Shown here: positions 37,619 to 50,056 of the stretch, one piece after another
Position numbering within the stretch: the first letter of the stretch is position 1
Layout of the letters: each line of letters opens with the position of its first letter
Origin: Diploscapter coronatus
Lineage: Eukaryota; Nematoda; Chromadorea; Rhabditida; Rhabditidae
Length of the DNA stretch: 64,000 nucleotides
Direction of reading: 5' to 3'
NCBI GenBank assembly: GCA_964036155.1
Contig: OZ038422.1
Coordinates: 31,395,201-31,459,200, forward strand
Notes under the pieces: model-generated
What the model was told of the DNA's origin: nothing
The model's database searches: none
Seen by the model: the letters and a program-made list of their open reading frames with translations, nothing else
Program-made: the position numbers and the translations under genes

Positions 37619-38932
37619 GTTTTGTCAAGTTATGATTAGCGAAGATTTATTTAAAATAATACACTGAATAAATATTATCAATAGTAGTAAAGACAGTTTT
37701 AATATTTGCATCAATATGAAACTCAAAATGTTAATTTGAAACGGTGTCGTTTTGTGTTTGAATCAGACCTAGGAAGCACTTTCGTCAGACGAAGAAAATA
37801 CTATGGGAGATAGGTCGCAAGGGTTTTCTGACGATCGTCCTCCCTAGGACTGGTTTGAATCTTATCTGGAAGATGTGCAACATTAGCAAGATTCTATCAT
37901 TTTTAATTCTATTTTTCTACTATTAAGTGTGCATCGTTATTAGAGCTGAACGGCAAAACGCTTTATTATCGAAAACGAAAAAAATGACAGTGCCTCTCAG
38001 TCAGATCGTCATTCAACATTATTATTGTTTCGCTAAATTTTCCTGTAAGTGTGATCAGATCAGATCAGACCAGATCAGGTTCCTAATTCAAGAATCAGGC
38101 AGGGTCGCCAGAAGTGTCGTGGGAAGGGAAGATTATCAAAGAAAAAAGGAAACATGACAATGGGGCGTTAAAGAAAAAGCAAGAGAAAGATTGATGGGAT
38201 TCACAGTTGCCTTTGTCTCACTTAGGAAGATATCGAATTCCTAATTTATAATTGTATGAATTTTTTCCTGTAAGACGTTTAAAGAATAAAAGTAGATTAT
38301 TATGTGCGATTTTAAAATCGACCAACCTAAGATTTTTATTCGAGTTGAATTTTTGTCTCTTTCCTGATCGCGATCCACTCAACAGTGACCGAATGAAAGA
38401 CTTTGATTCGGAAACCCTGCTCTCTTGACTTCCTGACTACACTTTCACAGAATAACACGTCAATTCCAAAGCGCGTTTATTGCATGTCGATAAAAGTGAT
38501 AATTATGAGATTGAGATCAAATGAGAAATGAGATTTTTGTGGAATAGGGAATTTTGCCTGTACAACATTCGTCTTTAGAAGTAAATATGAGATTATTTTT
38601 CGTCTGTTTTCTGCTGTGAAACTAAAAAAATTTTTTAAAAATTCTATTGAAGAGATACCGAATAGAACAGAGTAAATTTAACGTGTTATTTTCGAAATTA
38701 TTATTGCATCTTAGTTGGGTATTATTTCTAACGGAAAGAATGGATTTCTTTTCTGTTACAATTTTAGCCTTTAATTAGATTCTTATTCATATAAATTCTA
38801 ATTGTTATTAGTTTTTTTTCCAGAAAGATATTTCTTCATTTTCAGATTATATTTGCATATGATGGAAATAGAATCGCATTTTATGATTGTCTGATTTCCA
38901 AATAATAGATATTATCATAGTTGAGAGCCTAA
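37619..38932. other. Intergenic region, aldolase to STELLO-like gene
   Basis: AATAAA at 37668-37673 probably ends the aldolase transcript. An inverted repeat lies at about 37756-37860 (tttgaatcagacctagg against cctaggactggtttgaat inverted, imperfect arms of about 35 bp). A short (GATCA)n-like tract lies near 38055. No gene is visible. Confidence 0.5.
37756..37860. repeat. Imperfect inverted repeat, about 105 bp
   Basis: The outer segments gtttgaatcagacctagg and cctaggactggtttgaat are inverted copies. Inside, gcactttcgtcagacg pairs partly with ttctgacgatcgtcc. It could be a small foldback element. Confidence 0.45.
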
Positions 38933-41900
38933 ATGGGTTACAAATATGAAAGGATCGCATCGAATGAAAGTGAAGAAATACCGCATGATATTAGTAAGTC
39001 TGTTTCATATATAATCATATAATCGTGAATTTGAAATTAGTGACGGCCAAAAGTTTGGACGCGAACTAGGGGTGTGCAAAAATTGAATTTTGGATTTGCG
39101 TTTAGCGGAAAATCACCAAATATTTGAGTTATGCGTTAGCGTTATTTACTAACACGTTTTTTGTACACTCCTGACACGAACGTAATTATTTCAATTTATT
39201 GCTGGTAGGATTATTTTGAATTAAAATATTAGAAATTAAGTATGAGTTTTGTTTATATGTTCAGCGAGTATGCCAAATTTTAGCTTAACTGACTTTGAAA
39301 TGGTCTGCAATTGAAGATAACAGCTTTGTTTATGCCCAAACTTTGACTCTACACCTGTCTATCACTATTCCTTACAGCATTTGATAATTTATACATCAAA
39401 TAAAACCTATACACGTTAATTTGAGACACATCTTTCAACTACATTTATCGTGTCTTCAAATTATGCATGATAATTGTTGCCGCGGCGTGGATAGCGATAA
39501 ATTTATTTGCTATCAAGTTCAATATCGGAACTAATAATGGGTAAGTTCTAAATTGTCAAACCTCTTAATAAATAAACATGTTATTTGTAGCGGACATTTC
39601 ACGAGTATTAAGGAAGCAATTATTTCGAAAATGCCAAATGTAACATCTAGTAAATGGATAGTTTTGACGACTGTCAATCATCCCAAAAAAGATGTAGAAG
39701 TATGTGTCAATATTTATATTCATAATAAAATCAGACTGATGAAGGAAAATTATAGTATCTGGCATCGTTATCTGACTGGAATTTGGTTGTCGTTGCTGAT
39801 TTAAAGACTCCGAAAGATTGGCACTTGGATCGAGTGCATTTTTTATCAGTAGAGATTCAAGCAAATATGAGCAAGGGTATTGTAAATTTAAAAGAAAATT
39901 ATTCTAGTTTCTAATTGTTTCAACTTAGCGCTTAATCTTGTTCGAAAATTGCCCTACAAATCGTATACTCGGAAAATGGTCGGCTATTTGTACGCGATTT
40001 CGCACGGAGCTGAGTGGATTTACGACACAGACGATGACAATCGACCCACTTTTGGGGGACTCGATACTTTTGACTTCGCAGATGAACGAAGTGGAGTTAG
40101 ATTCGAACGAAATCATACAGACGAGTTGAGGTAATTATGTTTCGAATCTAATATTTTTGGCAATTTGGATTTATTGTGGAGCAAAAATTTATCGACTATT
40201 GAAGAGATAATATGGCAAAAAATGTGCCCTACATTAACAGAAACATAAAAATTCCGAATCACGAACTCACGAAAGATACAAATCTCGAAACTTTTACTCG
40301 GTTATTTAATTTAATTTATTGCCATATCATTGTAAAATTCAAAACGATATCTTCTTCATACAGTCTTAATACAATAATTATTCTAATGATCTACCAGTTT
40401 TTTTGTATCTCAAAACGTGATGCAAATCATATTACGAATATTCTAAATCTATAAAGAAATTATTCGTGCAAAAATGACATAGAATTGGATATGAAAATTA
40501 ATCAAGAAAATTTTCTTTTCCATCAATCAAACAGATAATCGATATCCATTAATCGCATATATCTAACCAGAATTATTTCTGTCCTTTCTATTTCTGTCTG
40601 ATAACTCCCTCTCGAATGATGCATACATTTGATAATTCAAAAAGCAAAAGAATTTCTTCCTTCTTTTCAAGCGCGTGCTAATTCTGCGCATCCATAAAAG
40701 GCTGGGAAAGAGGGTGAAATTAACTTTATATTGATTATTCTCGAGGAACTTGATCAAGGATTGTGTCTATCAAACAAGAAAAAATTATATAAATTGATGC
40801 TATTTTTTTTAAAGAGGATAAAGTAGAACTAAAACAATAATCTGAGAATTTCAGAACTCGGTTATTCAACCCATATCTTCATTTTGGAAGACCAGATATG
40901 TGGCCGAGGGGATTTCCGCTGGAATATTACAATCTTCACAATCACACCGACGCGAATTTCCGACTATGCGAGAAGATGAAGCGAGCTGCAGTTCAACAAG
41001 GCCTTGTGGACATGGATCCCGACGTCGATGCTATTTTTAGGCTAATCATTTCTTAAAGTCTTTTTTTCTGAAATTTATATTTCAGATTACTGAATGCTAA
41101 TCCTAGTAAGGTTTCATCCGAACATTTCAATCGTCATGCTCCTCCTGTAATTTTGGGCCAGAAAATGTATTCTCCTTGGAATTCGCAGAACACTTTGTTT
41201 CACAGAAATGCATTTTTCACGATGTTTCTACCCACTACTGTTTCATTTAGGTAAAAATATCATTCATTTTGTCTAATTTAATCTCTGAACTAATCGAACT
41301 ATTGTCAGATTCAGAACGACTGACATTTGGAGATCCTACTTTGCTCAGAGATTGCTGCATTTGGTGGATGAATATGTGGCATTTTACCCGACAAATGCAG
41401 TGCAAATCAGAAATTCTCACAATTATTTGGTCGATATGGGGGAGGAATTGTAAAATTCATTTGTTAAAATTCTAATTCTTTTTTGTTAATTTTAGGGAAG
41501 TTTATCTCAAGTCAGGAAAGCTGATAGAATATCTGGACGAATGGAGTTGTAGTCAAAAATCTACTGCAAATTGCGCTATTGAATTGGCTGATCAATTTGG
41601 GTGATAATTGAAAATTGAATCATATTGAAAACCAATTATTTGATAAGCTTAATCATCTTTTACTAAAATCACTTATCACAAAATGTATGATTTCTTATCA
41701 AATAGAGCTTTCTAGTTAACCGTACTTCCCAAAAACCATCAATTGACTTCAAACGATTCTTCAATCCTGAATTTAGAAAAATGAAGTTTTGGCATGAAGG
41801 CGATGCTGAATTGGTCAAGGATTGGATTCACGATTTGATCGAAATCGGGTAATGCGCTTTTCTACAGTTTTCAAGTATTTCTCCAATGTTTTGTCATGGC

Positions 41901-44476
41901 ACGGGAACCTTATTTCCTATCAAATCGGGATCCTATTCTTATGAAAAATAAGGTTCCTGTATCATGACAAAATTTTGGAAAGATACTTGAAAGACCCTGT
42001 ATTTCTAAAAATGATTCTAAAATTGTGTTCAATTTCAGATATACATTCCCCAAGTTATCAAAACCAACTTCATACGAATTGCCTGAATCTGACGATATCA
42101 GAAATGCAAACTGTCGTCGAGTATTCCTGCAGTTGTTCAATGATAAACCAGATGATAAAGTCAAATCAGTAGGAACCTTTAGAGCTCCATAATTTGATTT
42201 GCTGATTTTAGGACGAGACTCGAGCAGTTCAGAAAATGCAGAATATGGATGATTTGATACAGCTTTGCAACAAAGCCAATTTTACGGGTCAGTTACCGAA
42301 ATCAAACTATTTTTCGAAAAAAAAATCTGGCAAAATTGTCATCAAACAATTTCGATTTTCTGCTAATAAATAAAATTCGATTGAACTAGGAATATAAATG
42401 CTAAAATTAAAAAAAAAAAAAAAAAAAAGATTGCAAGCTTCCAGATTTTCAACAAAGCGTTACTTCACCAAAGACTTTGGCAAAAATGCATGCAAATATG
42501 CCTCAGCTTAACAAACTTCAAGATATCGTAAGAATAACAACTTATTCCAAATGTTAAAAATTCAATAAGTTTTAATTTAGGCTTTGATAGTCGTGTGCAA
42601 TCGTCCTATGGACCTTCGACACGGTTACTCAATCATTCAGCGACTTTACACTCCATATTTCGGAACTGTGATTTTCTGTGGAAGTTGGTATCCCAATAAG
42701 CAGAAATTCAGTAACCATTTGACGATTTTCAAAATTCACTATTTCACTATGGAATTTAGAGGGACCTATCGACCCCCCTCTTCAATATCCCTTCAATTAC
42801 ATTCATATAACTCCAGACGAAATGCATAAAGGCTATAATATGGAAGTCTGCATGATCAGAGCGTACGAGCTACGGTTGAGGAATATCAATGGTTCCGATA
42901 AAATTCCTCGAAATTTATATTTTTCGTTAAATTTGAGGCTACTTTGTGGTGGCGGACGACGCGATGCTCAGTTTCTGGCAACCATTCAATTTGGACATGG
43001 TATTTCATCAGTGGGGCACTGAATTGGCTGCCAAGGGCAGGGGCTGGTGGAAAGGACAATGGGGTAGAATTACAATTTGGTGTTGTAATTAGAAAAAAGT
43101 AAAATAATGTAATAATCTCTTTCCCTATTTTATTATGAATGAATTGACGTGATTCGGATTTCTGTATTATCTTTCATCAATTCACCATGTCATAATTTAT
43201 AAGCTTCGCCATTTTTTGCCTGAAGCTGCAAGTAAATAATATGTAGTGAATTTTTCCAATATAATCATTTAACTGATGAAAATATAGAGAAAATCGTGCG
43301 GTGCGATGACGTGTTACGGGTGCATAATATTGAATAATTATTATTTCCATTGAATATCAATAGCTAATCTCAACAGATTTCATATTTAGGAGCCCAACGC
43401 ATGAAAAATATATTAGCAAGACTGAAAAATGAGAGCTACTACGAGATTTACAAGGATACGCTTGAAGAATACCGGAAAAGAGTAAATTAGCAAACACATA
43501 TTGTTCTTATCTTGCAAATGTTTAGTTATTGACACGGAATTTGATTAATGAAGACGAAAACGCCATCACTGAATTTCAGAGAATGCAGAATTGGACGTGC
43601 AGCGATGTGTAAGTGATGATTTAGGAAAATGACTTGATATTATTCATTCGTGTTGAATAGAACTGGATGAAAATCTAAACTGAAAATTCAAATTCGAACC
43701 GGAAATATCGTTACAATTTTTTTCTCGATATTTTGATATAGGAATGAAGATTTCTCGTTTTAGGGTCGAATATAAACTTTCCGATCTTCGAAACCAAATT
43801 CGAAGCTATCGTCAAGATATTTTCTTCTAGTTAATGACAATAATACTAAAAACCTCGCGGAATTTGATTTTAGTTTTGAAATTCTTGACTATTAACATGT
43901 CGATTTTCAAATTTTTGGTATAATTTTGCTTAGAATTCAATTGCCAAATTCTAGAGGTTTATCTTTCAAAGTATATTAGTATTAATTCATTTCATGAATA
44001 ATTATTGAAGATTATCTCGAAATTTCCTCATCCATTATTTTTAGCTACTACGTTCCATCGTCTGATATGCCATTTTTCACGAATCTTATGAGACTGTTCT
44101 ATCAGAATGAACTTTTCGTCGAACTCTCTCTGCACAAATATCTGAGAGTTGTCGATCATCAAATGTGGGAACCCAGTTTTCTATCTTGGACCTATTCTTT
44201 ATTTTAGCGCTATAAACGGACGTGAACTAGGGGCACAAAATGGGGCGAGAAGATTTGCGTTGACGAAATATTACAGTGAAAATTCGACTTTCATGCATGC
44301 GATCAAATTGAGTGGGGTTATCAAACGAATGGATACACGATACACGTAAGAAATTTCCATATTTTTCATAATTATTATTCCAATTTAGATACTGTGATAG
44401 GATCATAAAGGCATATCATAGAGTGCTATTCCTTAATTCCAACTTCAAAAGCGGAATCGATGAAACGATTTATTAG
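38933..44476 (+). CDS. STELLO-like (DUF288) glycosyltransferase-related type II membrane protein
   Basis: The 824-residue model has 21 exons: 38933-38993, 39426-39540, 39591-39699, 39756-39876, 39929-40130, 40855-41040, 41086-41250, 41309-41449, 41496-41600, 41777-41848, 42039-42168, 42212-42287, 42445-42527, 42581-42710, 42760-42891, 42938-43063, 43390-43481, 43526-43608, 44045-44164, 44208-44345 and 44389-44476. A short cytosolic tail and one transmembrane anchor (about 27-48, LCMIIVAAAWIAINLFAI) suggest Golgi-type topology. The first half has WIVLTTVNHPKKDVE, VVVADLKTPKDWHLD and WIYDTDDDNRPTFG, a DxD-type metal/nucleotide-sugar motif at about 168. It also has LFNPYLHFGRPDMWPRGFPL and YSPWNSQNTLFHRNAFF. 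The second half (ALIVVCNRPMDLRHGYSI onward, with GYFVVADDAML) looks like a second, diverged catalytic-like domain. STELLO proteins in plants act in the Golgi; animal members are mostly uncharacterised. Intron 6 begins with GC. An inverted repeat lies in intron 10. Confidence 0.85.
41866..41990. repeat. Foldback element in an intron, about 125 bp
   Basis: The arms of about 48 bp read tcaagtatttctccaatgtt and ttgtcatggcacgggaacct on the left. The inverted right arm reads tcaagtatctttccaaaatt and ttgtcatgatacaggaacct. They flank a central segment of roughly 25 bp. It occupies most of intron 10 of the STELLO-like gene. Confidence 0.65.
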
Positions 44477-45256
44477 AAATCGATATTATTTGAAACTTTA
44501 TGGGTACTCATGGGTAGAGTCGGCAGGCTTCACCCACTTTGTGAAGCAAAAATCGGCTAATTTTTGTGCTCATTAATTATCTAGCTAATTAGGCAATTTC
44601 GTGGAATTTTTTCTTCTACAACTATTAAACTGAGTACTTTGAGAAAATACTTTCATCAAAAAAATGTCGTGAAAATGTCACCTAATTGTTCTAGAACCGC
44701 TCGAAAATTAATCACCAATGAATTTTTTAAGCTCCACGGAGATTCCACTCGAAAGCACCTAGTATGTCCTTGTAGGCTTGAATGTGCTGCGTATTTTAGA
44801 ATACGAAATGTTCATAACACAAAAATCGATTGAAGTTTACTTACTAATTAACTTTAAAAAATTGAATCATTCATTTTTATTATCATCATAATCACAAATA
44901 TTCTCCAAATTTTTACATGATCGTTAATTGGAGAGAAAGTCGATATTCGTGTAGTAATTAGAATTCGAATTTGAAGGAACGAAGTAGTAAGTCGCATAGA
45001 AGAGAAATGAGGCGAATAGCGTAATTGTTGCATATCGACGTTCTCTCCCAATCAATAATATACAAATGGGTGTAGGTACGGTAGATGAAGGCCACGAAAG
45101 GTCTTCAAAATCTCTTCAATTTGAACATTAGGTAAATAAAACTATTTGTACTATAATATATGCTTCCTGATTATATGATAATTTCTACTGGGTCAGTCCT
45201 AATTGGAAAAAATAAAGGGAAAATAAGGGGGCAGATTAACTTTGGGTGCTTTCATA
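44477..45256. other. Convergent spacer, STELLO-like to MPEG1-like gene
   Basis: AT-rich 3'-UTR sequence of two convergent genes. The last 60 bases or so correspond to a former coding tail of the MPEG1-like domain that now lies beyond a frameshifted stop (see the finding at 45.2 kb). Confidence 0.5.
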
Positions 45257-47611
45257 TCACTGTCCACTATCCGGTGCTTTAGGCAATATACAAATAAACA
45301 AAGGACATAAGACGCCAGTTCCGACTGTTTTCATATTCAACTTGATCGGAGCATCATAGCCCTTGGGACAACTTTGATATTGGGACGTGTAACACGACGA
45401 AAATCCACCAAATTCGATACTAGATATTCGAGCCATTGAAGAATTCTTGCTAAGGCAAATGAGGTCTTTGTTGACAAAAGGAACAGACTGATAATGCTGC
45501 GGGCAGTCTGTGGTAGTGCGATTTTCTTCTGAAATGAGAATATTGTTGTGACCAAGTTATCGTAATTTGTATACTAATATTTTCCTTCAAATAACTTCGA
45601 TATTTTATGTATTTTTATATTATAATCTATAATCGCAGCTATTTTTGTATATTCAGAAAATCTCAATAATCCTGGGGAGAAACTGCATCTCAGCAGATAT
45701 TTTTATCTTAATATATAAATGGCTGAATTAGGTATTTTGTTGTTCCCTCATAGTTGCCAATGCTTGATAAAGTACTATATATTTTGTCTGTTATCCAGAA
45801 CTATGCTGGACAGACTTTGCAAGTATCGTTGAACTTTATAAACTAATTAGAGGTTTGTGAAATTTCAACTAATCATAATTACATATTCTTCTTAATACAA
45901 ACCTGTGTTAACTCCGCCGAAAAGTGCAATGTCCGAATTATTCGGCGGAGGCAGACTCCGATCTCTTTTACACCAGTACACTCCGTAGTTCTGATAAATT
46001 CTGAAGGAAACGTTTTTATCTTCATTGAGAATTCTGATTGCGGTAACATTGCCGTCCTAAATTTATGAAGGTTCAAAATGAGTTCAATCTGCCAAAATAA
46101 CGTACCCAAACTCGTCCATGGTTTAATGCAGGCGAGAATTTATCTTTGAAATAAATAGTGATGTTGTTCGCAAACAGTAGAACCGATTCGAATCCAATCG
46201 GACAAGAAGGTTGGCCAGTAATCGGGTTATCAACGAAGAAACCGCTCCTGTAGTCTGGGTCGTCCTTCAGCCGAGTTTGCAGTTTTTGCTCTGCCATTCT
46301 CATATTGTCATTGTCGAACGAACTGTTCCGCTGGTCAACGAATTCAAACGTTGTGTTTATATAGGTTCCGCCAAAATACGGGACATCAGCCTTATTGGAA
46401 AAAACGTATGAAATATAAGGAGGCAGTTTGATTTTAGGTGCTTTCATATCACTGTCCGACTTTTTAGACAATGTGCAAATAAATAAAGAGCATGAGTCGC
46501 TAGCTTTGCTGACGATATGCCACTTGGTCGGAGCATAACCCTCGGGACATTTTTGATATTGGGACGTGTAACACGACGAAAATCCACCAAATTTGATACT
46601 AGATCTTTGATTAATTGAAGAATTCCTGCCAAGGCAAATGAAGTCTTTGTTGAAGAGACGAACAGAATGATAATGTCGCGGACAGGCTGTGGTAGTGTGA
46701 TTTTCTGCTGAAATGAGAATATTGTTGTGACCAAGTTATTACAGCTTTATATTAACATTTTCTCTCAAGTAACTTCGATATTTTATGTTTTATGAATTTT
46801 TATTTTATAATCTATAGTCGCAGCTATTTTTGTATATTCAGAAGATCTCAATAATCCTGGGGAGGAACTGCATCTCAGCAGATAGTTTCTCAGATTTTTA
46901 TCTTAATATATAAATGGCTGAATTAGGTATTTTGTTGTTCCTTCATATTTTCAGTGTTTAATAAAGCGTTATATATTTCACCTTTGCTATCTAAAACTAT
47001 GCTGGACAGACTTTGCAAGTATCGTTGAACTTTATAAACTAATTAGAGGTTTGTGAAATTTCAACTAGTCATGATTACATTCTTCTTAATACAAACCTGT
47101 GTAAACTCCGCCGAAAAGTGCAATACCCGAATCATTCGGTGGAGGCGAATCCCAATCTTTTTTACACCAGTACACTTTATAGTTATAATGAATTCTGTAG
47201 GAAACGTCTTTATCTGCATTGAGAATTCTGATTGCGGTAGCATTGCCATCCTAAATTAATGTAGATTCAAAATGAGTTTAATCTGCCAAAATAACGTACC
47301 CAAACTAGCTCATAGTCTAATCCAAATAAGAATTTATCTTTGGTATAAACAGTGCTGTTGATTTCATACAGCAGAACCGATTCGAATCCAGCCGGGCAAG
47401 AAGGTTGGCCAGTAATCGGGTTATTAGCGAAGGAACCGTCCCTGAAGCCCTCATCCTTCAGCTTAGACTCCAGTATTTGCTCAGCCATCCATATTTTGCT
47501 TTTGGCGAACCAACTGCCCTTCTGGTTAACGAATTCAAACTTTGTAGTCCCATAGACTCCGCCAAAATACGGGACAGGCACAATTTTGCAACTGCCGTCG
47601 TCATCGTTCGC
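45257..47611 (-). repeat. Intragenic tandem duplication, about 1.18-1.19 kb unit
   Basis: Two copies of the P2-domain block, introns included, lie head to tail (about 45.25-46.42 and 46.43-47.61 kb). Corresponding exon edges are offset by 1194 bp (46056/47250 and 45903/47097) and 1179 bp (45528/46707). The intron text is shared too: for example gcagctatttttgtatattc and atggctgaattaggtatttt occur in both. The intron likeness implies a recent event. Confidence 0.9.
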
Positions 47612-50056
47612 CTATAATTTATCAGAGAACTCCATAAGTTATCGAGTGCATGGAATTTCAATTTTAGAAAATCGTATTTGGGCTTTAATTTTCCCACGAC
47701 CCAGAATTGATATTTCCCATATCCCGATTCGAATCGGAATTCCGAAAACTATTGATGGATTTTTTATTCACTAGATTCTAAAGTAATTGCTATTTCAATT
47801 TGTTTGAGCGACGTCAATTTTCGGCTCATTGTAATTATCATTCTCTTTTCAGAGAAATAGTATTGGAAAAAGGGGGTATTAACTACAAGAGGCCCAACTT
47901 TCAAATTCTTCGGATCAGGCTTGTGCGAAGCTATGAGTTGGAATTCAAAATGCCCAAACACCGATTTCCTTTCTGGAAGAAGCAGTCATTTCGGCTTCAA
48001 TTTCGGAATGAATTTTTTAAACCTTCAACATCTCACAACCTTGCTTCGAATAACGTCAAAAGAATCTCTATAACTGATAATAAAATTCAAATTACTTGGA
48101 AGTTGAAGTTGACTGCTTTGGGGTTTGTGCAGCCTCGAATGATGTTCTCTTGATAGTAGGCAGTAATTGCAGAGTCAAGCTTTTCCTTCACTGCTTCGAG
48201 AATATCCAGATTGTATTGCGGGAAAGTTCTCGTACTCAACACTTCCGACAATCTCTTCACATGAAAGCGTAGGCCAACGATATCTTTCGCACTGAGGTTT
48301 GTCTAAAAAATTATCTTTGATAAATTCTAGAGGTTTTCGTTAGTTTGAAACATTGTAACAATGACTGGATTCAAGTCAAGGCTTTAGAAGTTAGATTAGC
48401 CATTTAAATCGATTTCGAAGCTTATCGTGAATACGAATTTCGAAGTCAAAATTAAAATTTGTGTACTTCAGATTCGGAATTCCATTTTATTCTTAATTGG
48501 AGCAATGAAAATTGCAGTAATCAAACTCGGAAGAGAAATTGAGTCCAGTGCAAGGATCGTTTCAAAATAAAAGTAATTTAACCCACGTAAATTCCAACAC
48601 CATTGTCATCTGTATTTCGCGTGAATGTAAAACTTCCTTTGCGAAATTCCTGGGTGTCGCTAATTCGACTTGACTCTTCTGTTTCTTCGATATTAGTCTT
48701 TGAATTAGTTTTGCTGACTCCAAGAGGTATGTTGGGGAATTTAACCTTAATGCCAGCACTGGTGGAAGTTCCTTTATTCGAAAACGAGCTTCCATCGTCT
48801 GACTCGACGTACTCCAGCTGTTCCAGACTAGCGCCCATAATCGATTTCGTCACGAAATGCGTTCCGTACTGCTTCACGATCATTTGTGCAAGATACTCGG
48901 CCTCTCGGGGAATTCCTCTGCTCAACGCATTTGCGATTCCCTGTATTTCGCGTTGGAACGAATCGATGACTTTGATCTGTCCATCGTTCGCGACCATTTC
49001 GTAGACGTCGTAGACGGCGTTGAGCGTGTTAAGATCAGTGTTGAGTCGAGTCATCGTCTTCTTGATGTTGATGAATTCAGAACTGAGTGAACCGCCGATG
49101 GACACAGGACCATAAATGGGAACTTCGGCACCGACAGCGATTGAGTTCTGCCGAGCCTGCAGAATAGAGCGGAAGTTGCCGTGGTGAGTCTTGACTTCCT
49201 TAATTAGACTCGATTTGATGTTCGTTGTCCTCACTCCATTCGGAATGAGATATTCTCCATCTTCGGTGGTCTTGCACCGTGAGAAGTTCAGCTCTAGCAC
49301 AGGATATGTCGGGATATTCTGAAATAAGTTGTAGCTGATGTGTAAGGCTTCAAGCATTATTATTGTTTAGACGAATCTTTAGCTCGTTCTTTAGGGAGAA
49401 CAACTTGACAGAAGATAAAGTGCTCAAAAATTTCACTTTCAAGGCATGCCTTATTCAACCTCACTTTCGCTGTTTTGATTTATATGAGCATTTTTGTCAT
49501 AATGCACATTATTGAAAGAGGTTTTTGGTTTTGAAAGATAATACCTGCAAACCGTCCCACCCAAAGCCAATGCGGCTTGAAAGATACTTGAGCGGAGTGT
49601 GTTCAGCCCATTTTGATTCGGTGCGATGAGCGAGTTGAGAACAATGAGTGATGGCGTGCGAGGCTTGTCGAGTTTCTGAGTGTCAATACATCAATTTTCA
49701 CCTATATTTTTGTTAAAAATATTCGAAACTATAATTTCGATCAGGAGTGGATCAGAGTTTCGACTCCAATTGATTTTTGGTCCCAAAATTCCGAACAGCC
49801 CTGCTTACAACCTATACCCAGATTCTGAACAAAGAATACTCGATATTGCAGAAAAGGGTGGAGAATAGAAGTAGGCGGATTAAGTGTGGATGGAGATCAC
49901 AAATAGGTTGGCAAAAATCAATTTTTACACTGACTTTTCTTAATACCCTTAATTTATGGAAGAAAAATTACCATTTTCAGAAAGGATTTCGGACGATCCC
50001 AGGTAAATCAACGTGGAAAAAAAGAAAACGAGGAAAATATGCGATATCTCCTTCAT
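45257..50056 (-). CDS. MPEG1: Perforin-2/MPEG1-like MACPF protein with duplicated C-terminal domain
   Basis: This is a member of the MACPF pore-forming family; MPEG1 relatives are innate antibacterial effectors of animals. The exons are (highest first) 49972-50056, 49545-49675, 48587-49318, 48096-48302, 47300-47611, 47097-47250, 46106-46707, 45903-46056 and 45257-45528, giving 882 residues. The N-terminus starts MKEISHIFLVFFFSTLIYLG, a signal peptide. GFGWDGLQ and FSRCKTTEDGEYLIP are MPEG1-type. The MACPF signature YGTHF lies at about 223-227. The MACPF region is followed by a GCTNP...FNF segment and the P2-like domain (PYFGG, NPITGQPSCP, FESVLL, VYWCK, CYTSQYQ.CP.GY), which is present twice. 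No C-terminal transmembrane helix was found, unlike vertebrate MPEG1, so the product is probably secreted or lumenal. The gene is intact. Vertebrate MPEG1 is about 710 residues; the difference is mainly the extra P2 copy. Confidence 0.88.

Noticed and set aside
37756..37860. Inverted repeat considered as a transcription terminator of the aldolase gene
   Set aside because: Animal genes do not use hairpin terminators of this kind, and an AATAAA at 37668 already serves. Kept only as a repeat.
46073..46471. Second, separate small gene for the distal P2 copy
   Set aside because: The exon 46106-46707 runs without a break from the end of one P2 copy into the next, and phases match throughout, so it is one gene.
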